From IMG/VR virus record IMGVR_UViG_3300017973_000001, positions 1 through 64,000 of that record: a stretch of 64,000 nucleotides of DNA. One strand, 5' to 3'. Position 1 is the stretch's first letter. Every line of letters starts with the position of its first letter. This stretch comes from a virus. Of this stretch, positions 51,745 to 58,953 are shown one piece after another. The notes below the pieces were generated by a model, which worked only from the letters and a program-made list of their open reading frames with translations, searched no databases and was not told the DNA's origin. The translations under genes were made by a program, and so were the position numbers.

Positions 51745-52131
51745 TTAAGATAGACGGCCACTTATCATTTCGTCAGAAAATCTTTTTTCTAGCTCCTCAT
51801 TTTTACCAGTCTCTTTTTTAGGTATTTGAGGCTTAACTGGTTTTTGTGTCGGTGGCTTAATAGGTTTAGTCTTAGGTTGCTCCACTTCCTCCATAATTTC
51901 TATATCAGTATTGTTACTTAATATATTTTGGATAAAGTCATTATGATTATTCTTAATCTCAAAACCACGGTATTTTAACCCGTCATAGAGAAGATCACGG
52001 ACAAACTCACTCAACTCACCTTTAGGTAGGTTATCAAGAATTGACACTAGCTCTTTATCTCGTACACTTCTAAGTGAGAAAGAAAAGATTGGACTTCTTT
52101 TCCCACCGTCAGCAGTTTTTTGGTTAGCCAT
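51745..52131 (-). CDS. parR: ParR-like partition adaptor
   Basis: A 128-aa protein downstream of parM. The N-terminal third (F-S-F-S-L-R-S-V-R-D-K-E-L, then L-S-E-F-V-R-D-L-L) fits a ribbon-helix-helix DNA-binding fold. A Pro/Lys-rich linker and a helical C-terminus follow, matching ParR adaptors that couple the centromere to the ParM filament. The identification rests on fold pattern, size and operon position. Confidence 0.7.
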   Translation of the reverse strand: MANQKTADGGKRSPIFSFSLRSVRDKELVSILDNLPKGELSEFVRDLLYDGLKYRGFEIKNNHNDFIQNILSNNTDIEIMEEVEQPKTKPIKPPTQKPVKPQIPKKETGKNEELEKRFSDEMISGRLS

Positions 52132-52145
52132 GATAACCCTCCTAT

Positions 52146-53204
52146 TTATGATTTTTTACGTGATTTTCCGTAAGTTTCTCTTGCAGAACGGTTAGCTAAT
52201 TTATGGTACCCACGAACACATGAGAATCTACCTTCATTAACGATTTCAGCTCTAGGGAAGTTTGCTTTTAATATTGGAGTTATGTACTTACGTAGTACGT
52301 CACAACCTCCCCCAGTAAGAATAATAGTGTCGATTTCACTCTTAATATGGATTAACTTTTTGTCGAGTTCACCTACTAAACTTTGAGCATGAATTTGATA
52401 ATTCTCCTCAACAATTTTTCTAATATCAGTATCATTTGAGATAAATCCGGATTGAACGTATTGTGGGATACGTGCAATATTTATGCTTTTACCATAATTA
52501 ATTTCAATGTCGCTTTGAATACCGAGCCACGCTTCATACATACCTTCGTTAAGCGTTGTATTAATTTCCGGGATTGGTGTAAATCCTCTTGAAGCAGTTA
52601 AATTCCATGTACGAGCGCCTAAATCAAATACTATAGTAATTTTTGATAATTCTACACTGTCGGTAACAGAGCCATCATCTTGCAGTAGATAATTAGCAGT
52701 AGTACCAAAAGCCTGGTCCGTTATGAATGTCTTTTTAATATTTATAGCTTTTTGAATAATTGTCCCGTCAGCTAAAGTTACTTTCATTTCATGTGGTTTC
52801 TCAGTAAGTTTTTTTAATAATGCTATACGTTCCGGTACATATTGTTTAACTGGTAAGCCCATTACTAGTACATCTATGTCATCTTGATCCGGACCATTTT
52901 CTGTTAATAGCGTTAGCATTGTTTTAAACAGTGGGTCAAAATCATTTGCAAAATTATGTTTATTTTCTACGCCTTGCCACTTAGCTTTAGGGTTAAGATT
53001 TTGTGCTCCATACCCTACTAGCTTTCTAATATCATCACCGTATTCTACAGTTATATGGCTATGAGGCTCACTATAATCTCCGTCAATACCATTGTCTGGT
53101 TTTGGTACGAATTTGTGTACAAAATTAGGTAAAAATATCTCTAAATCGCCCTTTTTTCCTTTGAAATCTCCAAAGCCATCATCAATCCCAAGCACATTAT
53201 ACAT
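52146..53204 (-). CDS. parM: ParM-like actin-family ATPase
   Basis: A 352-aa actin-like protein. Phosphate-1 loop G-I-D-D-G-F-G-D-F-K, phosphate-2 I-V-F-D-L-G-A-R-T-W-N-L and adenosine motif I-I-L-T-G-G-G-C-D-V are in the usual order and spacing. It would form filaments that push replicated DNA copies apart. parR follows 14 bases downstream and a repeat-rich region lies upstream, completing a type II partition cassette. GGAGGG precedes the ATG. Confidence 0.88.
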   Translation of the reverse strand: MYNVLGIDDGFGDFKGKKGDLEIFLPNFVHKFVPKPDNGIDGDYSEPHSHITVEYGDDIRKLVGYGAQNLNPKAKWQGVENKHNFANDFDPLFKTMLTLLTENGPDQDDIDVLVMGLPVKQYVPERIALLKKLTEKPHEMKVTLADGTIIQKAINIKKTFITDQAFGTTANYLLQDDGSVTDSVELSKITIVFDLGARTWNLTASRGFTPIPEINTTLNEGMYEAWLGIQSDIEINYGKSINIARIPQYVQSGFISNDTDIRKIVEENYQIHAQSLVGELDKKLIHIKSEIDTIILTGGGCDVLRKYITPILKANFPRAEIVNEGRFSCVRGYHKLANRSARETYGKSRKKS

Positions 53205-53249
53205 ATTAAATCCCTCCGGTTTTTAAAATACTAAACTACTTACAGTTAA

Positions 53250-53278
53250 ATATTACCATCTGTAAAACTAGTAATCAA
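53250..53278 (-). promoter_or_regulatory. par operon promoter
   Basis: On the minus strand TTGATT (53273-53278), a 17-base spacer and TAATAT (53250-53255) resemble sigma-A. A GGTTTAACC box (53290-53298) lies just upstream. Confidence 0.65.
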
Positions 53279-53299
53279 GCTTTTTTATTGGTTAAACCT

Positions 53300-53445
53300 A
53301 TAAAACTTATAAACTTTTTAATAATATGTTTTATTTTTACAATGAAAAAACTAAGAAAGTTTATAACATGTTATGAAAAAGTTTATAACATTTATGAACA
53401 TGTTATGAAAAGTTATAAACTTTTATGAATATATTCATAAAAACT
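53300..53445. repeat. parC-like centromere repeats
   Basis: AAAGTTTATAA occurs directly at 53356 and 53378 and inverted at 53307 and 53413. ACATGTTATGAAAA occurs twice (near 53367 and 53398), and ATGAATATATTCAT (53425-53438) is a perfect palindrome. Clustered AT-rich repeats directly upstream of parMR are expected for the ParR-binding centromere and operator. The lysis operon begins just to the right. Confidence 0.7.
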
Positions 53446-53477
53446 ATTAACATTGGAGCTTTAAACCTACAAAATGC

Positions 53478-53506
53478 CTAACTAATACGTGGGTATATTG
53501 TCTAAT
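53478..53506 (+). promoter_or_regulatory. Possible promoter of the lysis operon
   Basis: CTAACT, a 17-base spacer and TCTAAT. It is an imperfect member of the phage-type set, 28 bases before the first lysis gene. Confidence 0.4.
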
Positions 53507-53534
53507 CTAAGTTAGAAGTAGGGGAGGGGGTACT

Positions 53535-53909
53535 ATGTTGAAATTCAATCCATTCTCTAGCATTAGTAGTGTAGAAAAAGTAGGGATATGTTCTCTAACA
53601 ATTTGGTGGGGGCTTATATCGATCTTGCCGTTAGGGAAACTATTAAGTGAGCCATACTACACTCTATTAGCTGAGGTCAAAGACACTGGTTTTCTAGTAA
53701 TGATATTAGGTCTATTACTTCTGTATTCATTTTTAAATCATAAAAGAAAACTAGAAAAGTTCTGCTTACTATTTCTCACTTTTTACTGGTTTTATGTCGC
53801 CAAACTAGTAAATATCGAGGAAACATTTTTTATGCCTAGCACCATCTATCTGTTAATTGGTCTAGTAACAAGTTATTTATACGTCAAAGTGGGGGTGTTG
53901 GAGAAATGA
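53535..53909 (+). CDS. Membrane protein of the lysis operon
   Basis: A 124-aa protein with about four hydrophobic segments (residues about 18-34, 50-65, 75-92, 100-118). It starts the operon holin/endolysin and is coupled to the next gene by a four-base overlap. It may be a holin partner or antiholin; the evidence is topology and position. Confidence 0.6.
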   Translation: MLKFNPFSSISSVEKVGICSLTIWWGLISILPLGKLLSEPYYTLLAEVKDTGFLVMILGLLLLYSFLNHKRKLEKFCLLFLTFYWFYVAKLVNIEETFFMPSTIYLLIGLVTSYLYVKVGVLEK

Positions 53910-54253
53910 AACTAGATAGCACAGTTGTTAGCGCTCTATTTGGAGCTTCGGGAGTCGTTGTTACTAGCTTAGTAGGATTGATAGTAACAAAGGTCAATAA
54001 CAAGAAAGACGTTAAACTCTCAACAAGCGAGCGACTGTCTAACGATCAAACACAATTCTACGAAATGGTCATGAATGAAATTAAAGAAGTAAAAAAACGA
54101 GCTGACGAGGTTGAGCAAGAACTTGTACAGTGGCGTGAGGAAGCATTACAACTACGGATAGAAAACAAATCTCTTAAAAATAGGGTGGAAGAACTTGAAA
54201 AACTGATTACAAAATATCAAAAGGGAGAGATCAAAAATGAAACATATTCTTAA
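53906..54253 (+). CDS. Membrane-anchored coiled-coil lysis protein
   Basis: A 115-aa protein with one N-terminal membrane segment (V-S-A-L-F-G-A-S-G-V-V-V-T-S-L-V-G-L-I) and a long charged coiled coil of about 70 residues. The layout recalls XhlA-type lysis accessory proteins, with the coil outside or inside the membrane. It overlaps the holin gene by 17 bases. Confidence 0.55.
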   Translation: MKLDSTVVSALFGASGVVVTSLVGLIVTKVNNKKDVKLSTSERLSNDQTQFYEMVMNEIKEVKKRADEVEQELVQWREEALQLRIENKSLKNRVEELEKLITKYQKGEIKNETYS

Positions 54254-54473
54254 AGAAGGTTTTTCAATCAATGAAGCTAAGTTTTCAGTGATTGTTCTAA
54301 TGACGTTAATTACGTTTGGTATAACGTTATACCAATTATTCAGTATAGGGCATATTACTAAGTCTTTACTGGACTTATTACAGTACCTATTGATGACTTT
54401 ATTTGGAGTGAATGTTGCAAATGGAGTTACTGGCGCTATATCAGATTTTAATAGCAATAAAGACGATAATTAA
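54237..54473 (+). CDS. Holin
   Basis: A 78-aa protein with two hydrophobic helices (about residues 14-35 and 42-65) and a short charged tail, directly before the endolysin gene. Size, topology and place fit a small phage holin that forms the lesion releasing or triggering endolysin. GGGAGAGATCAAAA precedes the ATG. Confidence 0.7.
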   Translation: MKHILKEGFSINEAKFSVIVLMTLITFGITLYQLFSIGHITKSLLDLLQYLLMTLFGVNVANGVTGAISDFNSNKDDN

Positions 54474-54498
54474 CTTTCTACCTATACTAACGTATAAG
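54470..54498 (+). promoter_or_regulatory. Phage-type promoter of the endolysin gene
   Basis: TTAACT, a 17-base spacer and TATAAG preceded by ACG; 21 bases before the ATG. It overlaps the holin stop codon. Confidence 0.6.
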
Positions 54499-54518
54499 AT
54501 TAATAGGAGGGGATTAAT

Positions 54519-55262
54519 ATGACGTTTAATATGAAATATAACATCAACAAAGATTACATAGCTAAGGGTACTATGAAACGCCCTGGAAATGGGATTAAAG
54601 TACAATTTATCGTGGCTCATGACACTGGGAACCCTGGTTCAACTGCTCAAAATAACGTAGATTACTATAAACGTGTTGCTAATGAGTCTTATGCTTCAGC
54701 TCATATTTTCGTAGATGATAAGCAAATTCTTGAGTGTATCCCGGCTTTAACTGGTCCTACAGAAAGGGCTTATCACGTAATCTATGATGTTACTAAAGAT
54801 AATGAGTTATTTGGTGTTGACGCAAATGATGGGGCGATTGGAGTAGAGTTTTGCTATGGAAATGGCATTAATTTTACTGAAGCTTACAAGAAGTATGTAT
54901 GGGTTATTGCTTACATCTGCTTTAAGTTTAACATTGACCCACGTAAGAAAATTACTGGCCATTTCATCTTGGACCCGGCTCGTAAAACAGACCCGGTAGG
55001 GGGGCTGAAATTTGGTGGAAAGACTTTCCCACAATTTTTAGCTGATGTAGTTACTGAGTACAATAACTGTATCATTCCGGATCAACAAGTAAAGCCAATA
55101 CCTCAACCAACTGGTGTAACTTATAAAATTCAAAAAGATGATACATTTTGGGGAATAGCTACACGTTTACATATGAATGTAAATGACTTAATGAAGTTAA
55201 ACCCAGGTGTTGATCCTAAAAAGTTATCAGAAGGTATGGAGATTATCATTGGAAAAAAGTAG
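54519..55262 (+). CDS. Endolysin: N-acetylmuramoyl-L-alanine amidase with LysM (short form)
   Basis: A 247-aa enzyme in the zero frame. The Amidase_2 domain (about residues 20-170) has V-A-H-D-T-G-N as first zinc His, Y-A-S-A-H-I-F, and I-T-G-H-F-I-L-D-P-A-R-K-T-D-P with the second His and catalytic Lys/Asp region. A LysM motif at about 200-245 (Y-K-I-Q-K-D-D-T-F-W-G-I-A) binds glycan chains. It hydrolyses the stem-peptide link of peptidoglycan for host lysis. The frame ends at TAG directly behind A-AAA-AAG; a -1 shift there adds an 83-aa PG-binding domain. Confidence 0.9.
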   Translation: MTFNMKYNINKDYIAKGTMKRPGNGIKVQFIVAHDTGNPGSTAQNNVDYYKRVANESYASAHIFVDDKQILECIPALTGPTERAYHVIYDVTKDNELFGVDANDGAIGVEFCYGNGINFTEAYKKYVWVIAYICFKFNIDPRKKITGHFILDPARKTDPVGGLKFGGKTFPQFLADVVTEYNNCIIPDQQVKPIPQPTGVTYKIQKDDTFWGIATRLHMNVNDLMKLNPGVDPKKLSEGMEIIIGKK

Positions 55263-55298
55263 AGGAATATATTAGGCCAACTGAAGCAAGTTCGCCTT
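55238..55298 (+). promoter_or_regulatory. Candidate programmed -1 frameshift signal
   Basis: The slippery heptamer A-AAA-AAG (55253-55259) is in phase with the amidase frame and followed at once by TAG. GGAG (55238-55241) lies 11 bases upstream like the dnaX stimulator. Downstream, AGGC-C-AACT and AGTT-C-GCCT (55274-55297) form a hairpin 14 bases after the heptamer. Confidence 0.7.
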
Positions 55299-55510
55299 TT
55301 ATAGTAAAAGAAGTACCGTACCCAGGAGACTTGAGAAAAGGCTCTAGAGGGGAGGGTGTTAAGTTACTTCAGCAGTACTTAGGAGCTGAACCGGATGGTA
55401 TATTTGGACCTAAGACTGAGAAGTTGCTTATTACCTACAAGAAAAGGGAAAGAATGAAGGACGTTAGTGGAGTTCTTAATTTCATGACCTGGTACAAGCT
55501 TGTTAAATAA
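55259..55510 (+). CDS. Peptidoglycan-binding extension of the endolysin, -1 frame
   Basis: An 83-codon open frame without its own start or ribosome binding site, in the -1 frame to the amidase. It encodes a PG_binding_1 domain: R-G-E-G-V-K-L-L-Q-Q-Y-L-G, then P-D-G-I-F-G-P-K-T-E-K-L-L. Fused by frameshifting, it gives a 330-aa endolysin with amidase, LysM and PG-binding domain. A recent frameshift mutation or sequence error is the alternative, but the intact frame and signal argue for programmed use. Confidence 0.7.
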   Translation, partial: VEEYIRPTEASSPFIVKEVPYPGDLRKGSRGEGVKLLQQYLGAEPDGIFGPKTEKLLITYKKRERMKDVSGVLNFMTWYKLVK

Positions 55511-55511
55511 T

Positions 55512-55541
55512 AAATACCCACCTTAATCGGTGGGTATTTTA
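55512..55541. terminator. Bidirectional terminator after the lysis operon
   Basis: AAATACCCACC pairs with GGTGGGTATTT between converging genes. Confidence 0.85.
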
Positions 55542-55750
55542 AAATCTTCTAGAACTGTTCTAACCACAGATATGTCATAACCTAGATGTGGCTCATAAGA
55601 TATTACATACGTATGTTGGTTTTTAAACCTAAGAAAAGTTTTTTTACGTCCTATCCTATGGATAACCTCAGAATTGTTTACTTCATATAGAATACGGTTA
55701 ATACACTGTATCCTATCCTCAATAATATTAACTCTTTGGTTATACCTCAT
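55523..55750 (-). CDS. Small unknown protein
   Basis: A 75-aa protein, basic with beta-strand and helix content. The ribosome binding site is weak (GGCGATC). It is the last gene of the leftward accessory block and its stop lies in the terminator. Function unknown. Confidence 0.45.
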   Translation of the reverse strand: MRYNQRVNIIEDRIQCINRILYEVNNSEVIHRIGRKKTFLRFKNQHTYVISYEPHLGYDISVVRTVLEDFKIPTD

Positions 55751-55778
55751 AATCGCATGATCGCCTATCCAAAGTTGT

Positions 55779-56663
55779 TCAAAGACACTCCTTTGATTGT
55801 TTTTCTATTTCTTTAACAAATAGCATGGAAATGTCCGGGTTAAATACTTTTTGAGCTTCTACAATACTACGCATAGTCCTAACAAGGCCATGTTGTTGTA
55901 CACTGCTCGCTAAAAGGTCTATTGCTTCATCACTTCTTAATTCAATATCTGCAAATTCTTTAATAAATCCGATTACATCTAAAAAGTCTTTTGTTTCTTT
56001 TAATTTCCCAGTATCAGAAGGTGCTATATCTAAAGGTGCAAGGTCAATTTTATTTATATTTTTTCTTTTTGAGTTATCGATACCGATTGTGCTAAGTTCC
56101 ATTTCATTTCGATTATTAATCTTATGGAAACTAGCTTTGATTAGATCGCCTTCCTCAAAGTATTCATGAATATCAGCTATATATGCGTCCTTAATACGTG
56201 ATACATGGACTAATCCTTGATATTTACCATCTAACGTTTTACATACTGCTCCAACATTAGTGAGTACTTTTACAACTTTTAAATCCAATAATTGTCCGTA
56301 GTAGAAAGGGGGCTTGTCAAAAGGTTTACTGTTGGTATCTTCTGAAGATTTATCTTTCAATGACTTGTTTTCTGTACTATAAACGACTTCTCTTTCATCA
56401 ACTTGATTATCTAGTTCGTTATCTAGTGGTGTATCAGTAGAATCATCATCTTTATACAAAAGTTCTTTGACGTTTAAGTCTTTATATATTCTGTAATAGT
56501 AGTAATTTACGTTTGCATACTGCATGTCATATTTAGTACATAGCCCACGGATGAAGTCAACACTAGTCATTTTATTTGTACCTTCAACCAGTGATATTAA
56601 ATAATCGTGAATTTCTTTTTTTAATTCTTCTTTTACTTTTTGTGAAAGCCTATTAGTTGCCAT
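55779..56663 (-). CDS. S1-domain RNA-binding protein
   Basis: A 294-aa protein; ATG 56663 follows GGAG by seven bases. The N-terminal 65 residues are helical (L-S-Q-K-V-K-E-E-L-K-K-E-I), followed by an acidic linker. Residues about 115-190 form an S1 domain (G-Q-L-L-D-L-K-V-V-K-V-L, then G-L-V-H-V-S-R-I and E-G-D-L-I-K-A-S-F). The C-terminus is helical. S1 domains bind single-stranded RNA, so it may modify host or phage RNA handling. Confidence 0.7.
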   Translation of the reverse strand: MATNRLSQKVKEELKKEIHDYLISLVEGTNKMTSVDFIRGLCTKYDMQYANVNYYYYRIYKDLNVKELLYKDDDSTDTPLDNELDNQVDEREVVYSTENKSLKDKSSEDTNSKPFDKPPFYYGQLLDLKVVKVLTNVGAVCKTLDGKYQGLVHVSRIKDAYIADIHEYFEEGDLIKASFHKINNRNEMELSTIGIDNSKRKNINKIDLAPLDIAPSDTGKLKETKDFLDVIGFIKEFADIELRSDEAIDLLASSVQQHGLVRTMRSIVEAQKVFNPDISMLFVKEIEKQSKECL

Positions 56664-56710
56664 ACTGTGCTCCTTTGTAAACACTTTGAAGTTTTTAAAT
56701 TTTTACATAA

Positions 56711-56742
56711 TAAAAAGGGCTATGTGCTATAAGCCCTTTTTC
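56711..56742 (-). terminator. Intrinsic terminator
   Basis: AAAAAGGGCT pairs with AGCCCTTTTT around a loop of about ten bases; it overlaps the 3' end of the gene at 56727. Confidence 0.75.
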
Positions 56743-56945
56743 ATTGATTTTCGGCCATCATTAAACAACTCAAGTTGTTCATTGATCTGTTTGCCGGCCT
56801 CATCCCATGCTGTTTTATAAACGGCAATATGATTTTCGCTTTCTTCAACTTCCACGCTAATTCCGGCATGGAATTGAATTGACTCATAGTTAGGGAGAGA
56901 TTTCTTATAAGTTACCGATACGTTTATGTTGTTTACTTTAGCCAT
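56727..56945 (-). CDS. Small unknown protein
   Basis: A 72-aa protein; ATG 56945 follows GGAGG. It is a beta-rich N-terminal half (V-S-V-T-Y-K-K-S-L) and a helical C-terminal half. It overlaps the upstream gene by eight bases. Function unknown. Confidence 0.5.
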   Translation of the reverse strand: MAKVNNINVSVTYKKSLPNYESIQFHAGISVEVEESENHIAVYKTAWDEAGKQINEQLELFNDGRKSMKKGL

Positions 56946-57321
56946 GTTGTTCTTCCTCCAAGCAGTTATCACAAATATCAAATATATTAGTAGATTCTTC
57001 GCCACAATCGGGACAGAAAGTAATTGGGTAACTTTCAAAAATTGAGCATGAGATTCCTTCTTTAGTAAGAAGACCGTTTCCGGAAAAACTAGCTAATACC
57101 TTTTTTGAGTCGTTTGTATAAAAGGGTTTGCCAGTAGTGAACCAGTTTTTAAACTGCTCTACGCTCAAAAACTCGTTCTCGAAAAAGCCATAGAGCAATC
57201 CATTTTCCTCAAACTGAATAAGGTGGGGTAGACCTCTAGAGTAGTCTACCTTTTTTACCTTACCCCATTTCCCACTAAATTTAATAGAACAAGAGGGTAG
57301 AATAAATACCTTATTACTCAT
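56938..57321 (-). CDS. Unknown protein with C-terminal zinc ribbon
   Basis: A 127-aa protein. The body is beta-rich with aromatic residues (L-L-Y-G-F-F-E-N-E-F), and the C-terminus has C-P-D-C-G and C-D-N-C, a zinc ribbon. It is overlapped by genes on both sides, which suggests translational coupling. Confidence 0.55.
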   Translation of the reverse strand: MSNKVFILPSCSIKFSGKWGKVKKVDYSRGLPHLIQFEENGLLYGFFENEFLSVEQFKNWFTTGKPFYTNDSKKVLASFSGNGLLTKEGISCSIFESYPITFCPDCGEESTNIFDICDNCLEEEQHG

Positions 57322-57715
57322 TGGGTAGATCCTTTATAATTAAACGTTCAATACCTGGTGACTGAAGCCAGGCATGTTCTTTTAATTCATCAAGGTTTAT
57401 TACGCCACTGTCAATCGCTCCGACTAATTTTTCCTCATCAACAATTAATTTACCGAACTCTTTTAAAAATCCCTTTGATTCAAGATATTCTGCGACTTTA
57501 TCCATATCGAACTTAGAGTTATCGCTTACAGAAACCTGTACTCTAAAGTTACCAATATCGGTTTTAGGCTTACCCATTCGTTGCAAGATAGAGACTATAT
57601 ACGGTTTATGCTCCTTCAACCAATTTTGGTCCTCTTTCACTCGTTTGTTACGGTAGTTATATTGTTCAAGAATAGTTAAATCTTCGGGTGTATAGTTGGA
57701 AAATATTGAACTCAT
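57314..57715 (-). CDS. Unknown protein
   Basis: A 133-aa helical protein with a charged N-terminus (Y-N-Y-R-N-K-R-V-K-E-D-Q). CTAGGAGGG precedes the ATG. No family was recognised; it appears to be the first gene of a four-gene set. Confidence 0.5.
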   Translation of the reverse strand: MSSIFSNYTPEDLTILEQYNYRNKRVKEDQNWLKEHKPYIVSILQRMGKPKTDIGNFRVQVSVSDNSKFDMDKVAEYLESKGFLKEFGKLIVDEEKLVGAIDSGVINLDELKEHAWLQSPGIERLIIKDLPNE

Positions 57716-57767
57716 TTTATCCCTCCTAGTTGTACACTTAAAATATACGACTATGGAGTTTAAAATG

Positions 57768-57929
57768 TTAATTTACTAATGTAAATGCTGAAACAATGGT
57801 AAGGATAACTGATGTAATAGCTGAGTTAGTAGTTAAGTCTCTAAATATATCATTGTCTTTTGTGATCGCTAGTATGTGAAAAATAATACTCAACGAAACT
57901 AGTATAATTGCCAACACTAAGAATACCAT
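57768..57929 (-). CDS. Small membrane protein
   Basis: A 53-aa protein; ATG 57929 is chosen because GGGAGGGG lies nine bases upstream. It has two hydrophobic helices (residues about 1-20 and 35-52) joined by a short charged loop. Function unknown. Confidence 0.5.
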   Translation of the reverse strand: MVFLVLAIILVSLSIIFHILAITKDNDIFRDLTTNSAITSVILTIVSAFTLVN

Positions 57930-58054
57930 AGACTTATACCCCTCCCTATAAGTCATAGTATAACCTAGCTTTTAGGCCAATACAAACAGAAGTTTGGAAA
58001 AATGAGGAATTTATTGAAGATTTTAGAAAAAGGGGTAGGAGAGGTTGTTAAATA

Positions 58055-58081
58055 ATAAAATAGGGGGCAAAATGCCCCCAG
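58055..58081 (-). terminator. Terminator after the AbrB-like gene
   Basis: GGGGGCA pairs with TGCCCCC; on the minus strand it is followed by a T-rich tract. Confidence 0.75.
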
Positions 58082-58087
58082 TTAATA

Positions 58088-58366
58088 CTATAAAATGCTC
58101 TTTAATTTTTCGATTTCATTTTTAAGTATAAGTAGCCCTTCTGTACTGATTATATTTCCATTTGGTAGCTTTATACAATCTGAAGAAACTTTACCAGTAA
58201 TTACACAAGCAGATTCTTTTTCATATTTTCTAAGTACAATACTATCTTCATCTACAAACATTTCAATTGGATCACGGGGTTTTATTCCCCATGTTCTTCT
58301 CATTTCCATAGGTATTACAATTCTCCCAAGTTCGTCCATCTTACGGACTACTCCTGTTGCTTTCAT
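58088..58366 (-). CDS. abrB: AbrB-family transition-state regulator
   Basis: A 92-aa protein with the length and order of Bacillus AbrB. The N-terminus M-K-A-T-G-V-V-R-K-M-D-E-L-G-R is the swapped-hairpin DNA-binding domain, followed by I-P-M-E-M-R-R-T-W-G-I and a C-terminal dimerisation half with C-V-I-T-G-K-V-S. Host AbrB represses sporulation, biofilm and competence genes in growth phase. A phage copy could delay sporulation or act on phage promoters. GAGGAAGTAG precedes the ATG. Confidence 0.9.
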   Translation of the reverse strand: MKATGVVRKMDELGRIVIPMEMRRTWGIKPRDPIEMFVDEDSIVLRKYEKESACVITGKVSSDCIKLPNGNIISTEGLLILKNEIEKLKSIL

Positions 58367-58411
58367 TCTACTTCCTCTTTTCTACGTATGCTCCATGTTG
58401 TTATTTTAACA

Positions 58412-58687
58412 CTACTTATCTTTTCGGTGGGAAAGTAGATTTTTTAACTGTTTAGTATTTAATCTGATACCGACTTTATTATTTTCCTCGGTTGAATTAT
58501 ACAAGGTTACTTCATCTGCTTTATTATTATTCAGATACTCTAACATGTAATCTACGTATTTATACAGAAATTGGAAAATATGTACCTTTTTGTTATCTTT
58601 AAAAATATTAATAACAAATTTATCATCATGAAATTCTAGGTCATACTTAAACTCTTTATCTTCAACATCATTAATATATAAAATCAT
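58412..58687 (-). CDS. Small unknown protein
   Basis: A 91-aa protein with alternating strands at the N-terminus (F-V-I-N-I-F-K-D-N-K-K-V-H-I-F) and a basic end. TTAGGAG precedes the ATG. It lies upstream of the AbrB-like gene in the leftward operon. Function unknown. Confidence 0.5.
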   Translation of the reverse strand: MILYINDVEDKEFKYDLEFHDDKFVINIFKDNKKVHIFQFLYKYVDYMLEYLNNNKADEVTLYNSTEENNKVGIRLNTKQLKNLLSHRKDK

Positions 58688-58704
58688 ATATTATTCTCCT
58701 AATC

Positions 58705-58953
58705 TTAAATCCATATTTCAACAATAACTGGATCATCTACCTCAGAGCGATCCAACCTTGAAAATCGTCCATACGGAATAGACTTACGAACTTCTTCTAA
58801 ACTATCAGCTACAACATGGTATTTAGTAGGAAGGGGGGCTTCAAATAATCTAGCAACGTACTTACCAGGAAAATCTTTAGTATTAAAGTACACCGTAATA
58901 ATTGGTAGTTCAATTTTTGATAGGTCTAGTTCTGCGAAATTTGCTATTTGCAT
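58705..58953 (-). CDS. Small unknown protein
   Basis: An 82-aa protein with a HicB-like beta-rich pattern (Y-V-A-R-L-F-E-A, then S-L-E-E-V-R-K-S-I-P). No partner resembling HicA was seen, so the likeness is not used as an assignment. AAGGAG precedes the ATG. Confidence 0.5.
   Translation of the reverse strand: MQIANFAELDLSKIELPIITVYFNTKDFPGKYVARLFEAPLPTKYHVVADSLEEVRKSIPYGRFSRLDRSEVDDPVIVEIWI

Noticed and set aside
58705-58953. HicB-like antitoxin
   Set aside because: The strand pattern is similar, but there is no adjacent HicA-like toxin and the similarity is too weak.
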